Of a stretch of 64,000 nucleotides of DNA, positions 62,749 to 64,000 are shown piece by piece. Below the pieces are notes generated by a model. That model searched no databases. It saw only the letters and a list, made by a program, of their open reading frames with translations, and was not told where the DNA came from. How positions within the stretch are numbered: position 1 is the first letter of the stretch; each line of letters begins with the position of its first letter. This stretch comes from Mesorhizobium shangrilense (GTDB lineage: Bacteria > Pseudomonadota > Alphaproteobacteria > Rhizobiales > Rhizobiaceae), in assembly GCF_028826155.1 (NCBI RefSeq), contig NZ_JAQGPN010000001.1:1369501-1433500 (forward strand), given 5' to 3'. The position numbers and the translations under genes were made by a program.

Positions 62749-63732
62749 ATGAACAAGCCGATGCGAAACCCAGTCGGCCACGCCGCGGAGCATGACGGGC
62801 CGACTGGGCTGGCGTTCATTCCGGGCGGCGACTTCACCATGGGCTCGGACGCGCACTATCGCGAGGAAGCGCCTGCCCACAGGGTCCACGTCGACGATTT
62901 CCTGATCGACATAGCGCCGGTGACCAACCGCAAGTTCAAGGAGTTCGTCAAGGACACCGGCTATGTGACCCTAGCCGAGCGCACACCCGACGCGAAGGAT
63001 TATCCCGGAGCGCTTCCGGAGATGCTGTTCGCCGGTTCCATGGTGTTCCAGAAATCATCGGGACCGGTCGATCTGGGCAACCCCAACAACTGGTGGGATT
63101 TTGTCCGGGGCGCCAATTGGCGGCATCCGGCTGGCGCGAACAGCGGGCTGTTCAAGCGCGACGCCCACCCGGTCGTGCATGTCGCCTACGAGGATGCGCT
63201 GGCCTATGCCCAGTGGGCCGGCAAGGACCTGCCGACCGAGGCCGAATGGGAATACGCGGCGCGCGGTGGGCTCGACGCCGCCGAATACGCCTGGGGCGAC
63301 GAGTTCGCGCCCGGCGGCCGGCAGATGGCCAACACCTGGCAGGGAGCGTTCCCCCACGAGAACCTGCTGGCCGACGGCTTCGAGCGGACTTCGCCGGCCG
63401 GGACGTTTCCGCCGAACGGTTACGGCCTCCACGACATGATCGGCAATGTCTGGGAATGGACCTCCGACTGGTGGAGCGACGGCCACACGGCCGACCCTGC
63501 CAGCCCGTGCTGCATTCCGCGCAACCCGCGGGGGGCGGACGAGGCGGGGAGCCATGATCCGCGCCTGCCCGGAATCCGCATACCCCGCAAGGTGATCAAG
63601 GGCGGTTCGCATCTCTGCGCGCCGAACTATTGCCGGCGCTACCGCCCGGCGGCGCGCCATGCGCATCCCGTCGACACGTCGACCAGCCATCTCGGATTCC
63701 GCTGCGTCATGAGGAAACGGTCGGGAATATGA
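62749..63732 (+). CDS. Formylglycine-generating enzyme (SUMF1 family) with both active-site cysteines
   Basis: 327 residues from ATG 62749 with GAGG upstream. FGE fold: FIPGGDFTMGSDAHYREEAP at about 23-42, IAPVTNRKFKEFVKDTGYVT, LPTEAEWEYAARGG, GNVWEWTSDWWSDG and KGGSHLCAPNYCRRYRPAAR. Cys290 and Cys295 (CxxxxC) match the copper-binding active-site pair of true FGEs, unlike many SUMF1-domain paralogues that lack them. It oxidises a Cys in a sulfatase to formylglycine. No sulfatase gene is seen within the window; one may lie just downstream. A partial gene of unknown family follows. Confidence 0.92.
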   Translation: MNKPMRNPVGHAAEHDGPTGLAFIPGGDFTMGSDAHYREEAPAHRVHVDDFLIDIAPVTNRKFKEFVKDTGYVTLAERTPDAKDYPGALPEMLFAGSMVFQKSSGPVDLGNPNNWWDFVRGANWRHPAGANSGLFKRDAHPVVHVAYEDALAYAQWAGKDLPTEAEWEYAARGGLDAAEYAWGDEFAPGGRQMANTWQGAFPHENLLADGFERTSPAGTFPPNGYGLHDMIGNVWEWTSDWWSDGHTADPASPCCIPRNPRGADEAGSHDPRLPGIRIPRKVIKGGSHLCAPNYCRRYRPAARHAHPVDTSTSHLGFRCVMRKRSGI

Positions 63733-63774
63733 ACGAAGAGCGACCATGCCGCATCGCACACGCGATGAACCCGG

Positions 63775-64000
63775 TTGGCCGGGGCTTTGGCGGCGCTGCT
63801 GCTCCGGGTCGGTGTTTCCACGCACGGCCTCTCGTTCGAAGTCCAGCAGCGCTTGTGGGACGACATTCTTGGCCGGCTTCACGGGCCGATGACGTCCCGC
63901 CTCTTCCTGCAGCCCGGCCTGGCGTTTCTCGTCGCCCTGTTCAAGGAATACCCGCCGGCCCAGCATACGGGCAGCTTCACCGTAGAGGATGTGCACGCGT
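63775..64000 (+). CDS. Start of an unidentified protein, truncated by the window edge
   Basis: An open frame runs from a TTG near 63775 (or the TTG at 63853) to the end. The conceptual product contains WDDILGRLHGPMTSRLFLQP followed by the hydrophobic LAFLVALFKEY, which suggests a membrane protein N-terminus. Other reading frames are also open here, so the call is tentative. Neither start has a convincing ribosome binding site. It directly follows the formylglycine-generating enzyme gene by about 40 bases. Confidence 0.4.
   Translation, partial: MAGALAALLLRVGVSTHGLSFEVQQRLWDDILGRLHGPMTSRLFLQPGLAFLVALFKEYPPAQHTGSFTVEDVHA

Overview
This window looks like chromosomal DNA from an alphaproteobacterium of the order Hyphomicrobiales (Rhizobiales), closest in style to Mesorhizobium, Aminobacter or other Phyllobacteriaceae. 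I judge this from the high GC content, the ruvC-ruvA-ruvB / ybgC / tolQRAB-pal-cpoB-tilS-ftsH-glmM gene order, rcdA, Omp25-like barrels, a mmgR/suhB-like small RNA, a serC-type leader and several full TTAA-N7-TTAA CtrA boxes. It is mainly conserved housekeeping DNA with accessory genes inserted, plus a sugar or polyol catabolic cluster at the right end. I saw no rRNA, tRNA, CRISPR array, prophage or intact insertion sequence.

Left part (1-11.5 kb): the 5' end of an M32 carboxypeptidase (minus strand); an exported methionine sulfoxide reductase pair (msrB, msrA); a MotA/TolQ-like plus OmpA-like envelope pair; a PAQR/hemolysin III protein; a minus-strand run of ThiE-like, Sel1-repeat, EF-P and inositol monophosphatase genes; a TauE/SafE permease; an acyl-CoA synthetase; and a small four-helix membrane protein related to heme-copper oxidase subunit I.

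Cell-cycle and recombination block (11.4-16.1 kb): a CtrA box, a small RNA with its own terminator, a second CtrA box, rcdA, then ruvC, ruvA and ruvB. Two different AbrB/PIN (VapBC) toxin-antitoxin pairs sit between the ruv genes, one in each gap, each preceded by an inverted repeat at the antitoxin start.

Envelope block (16-35.9 kb): a methyltransferase-like membrane protein, a GH5 glycosidase, ybgC, then a tandem DUF1254/DUF1214 pair placed between ybgC and tolQ; tolQ-tolR-tolA-tolB-pal-(coiled-coil ORF)-cpoB-tilS-ftsH; a beta-helix/diheme-cytochrome pair; and glmM. These genes serve outer-membrane constriction, lipoprotein anchoring, tRNA decoding, membrane proteolysis and peptidoglycan precursor supply.

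Middle (36-50.6 kb): a CmlA/FloR-like efflux pump; two Omp25-like beta-barrels, each behind a CtrA box; serC (with a structured leader) and serA; a SAM methyltransferase; class I FBP aldolase; an EamA permease; a glucoamylase-like (GH144-type) protein; an MFS permease; an orphan maleylacetate reductase; and an M23 peptidase.

Right part (50.6-64 kb): a nine-gene minus-strand cluster (Gfo/Idh oxidoreductase, RpiR regulator, SDR, mannitol-dehydrogenase-family enzyme, TIM-barrel isomerase, and an RbsBAC-type ABC importer with two permeases) facing a divergent second Gfo/Idh gene. It looks like a complete uptake and oxidation module for a sugar acid or polyol whose identity cannot be read from sequence alone. 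It is followed by a small secreted protein, a formylglycine-generating enzyme with both active-site cysteines, and the start of an unidentified gene at the right edge.
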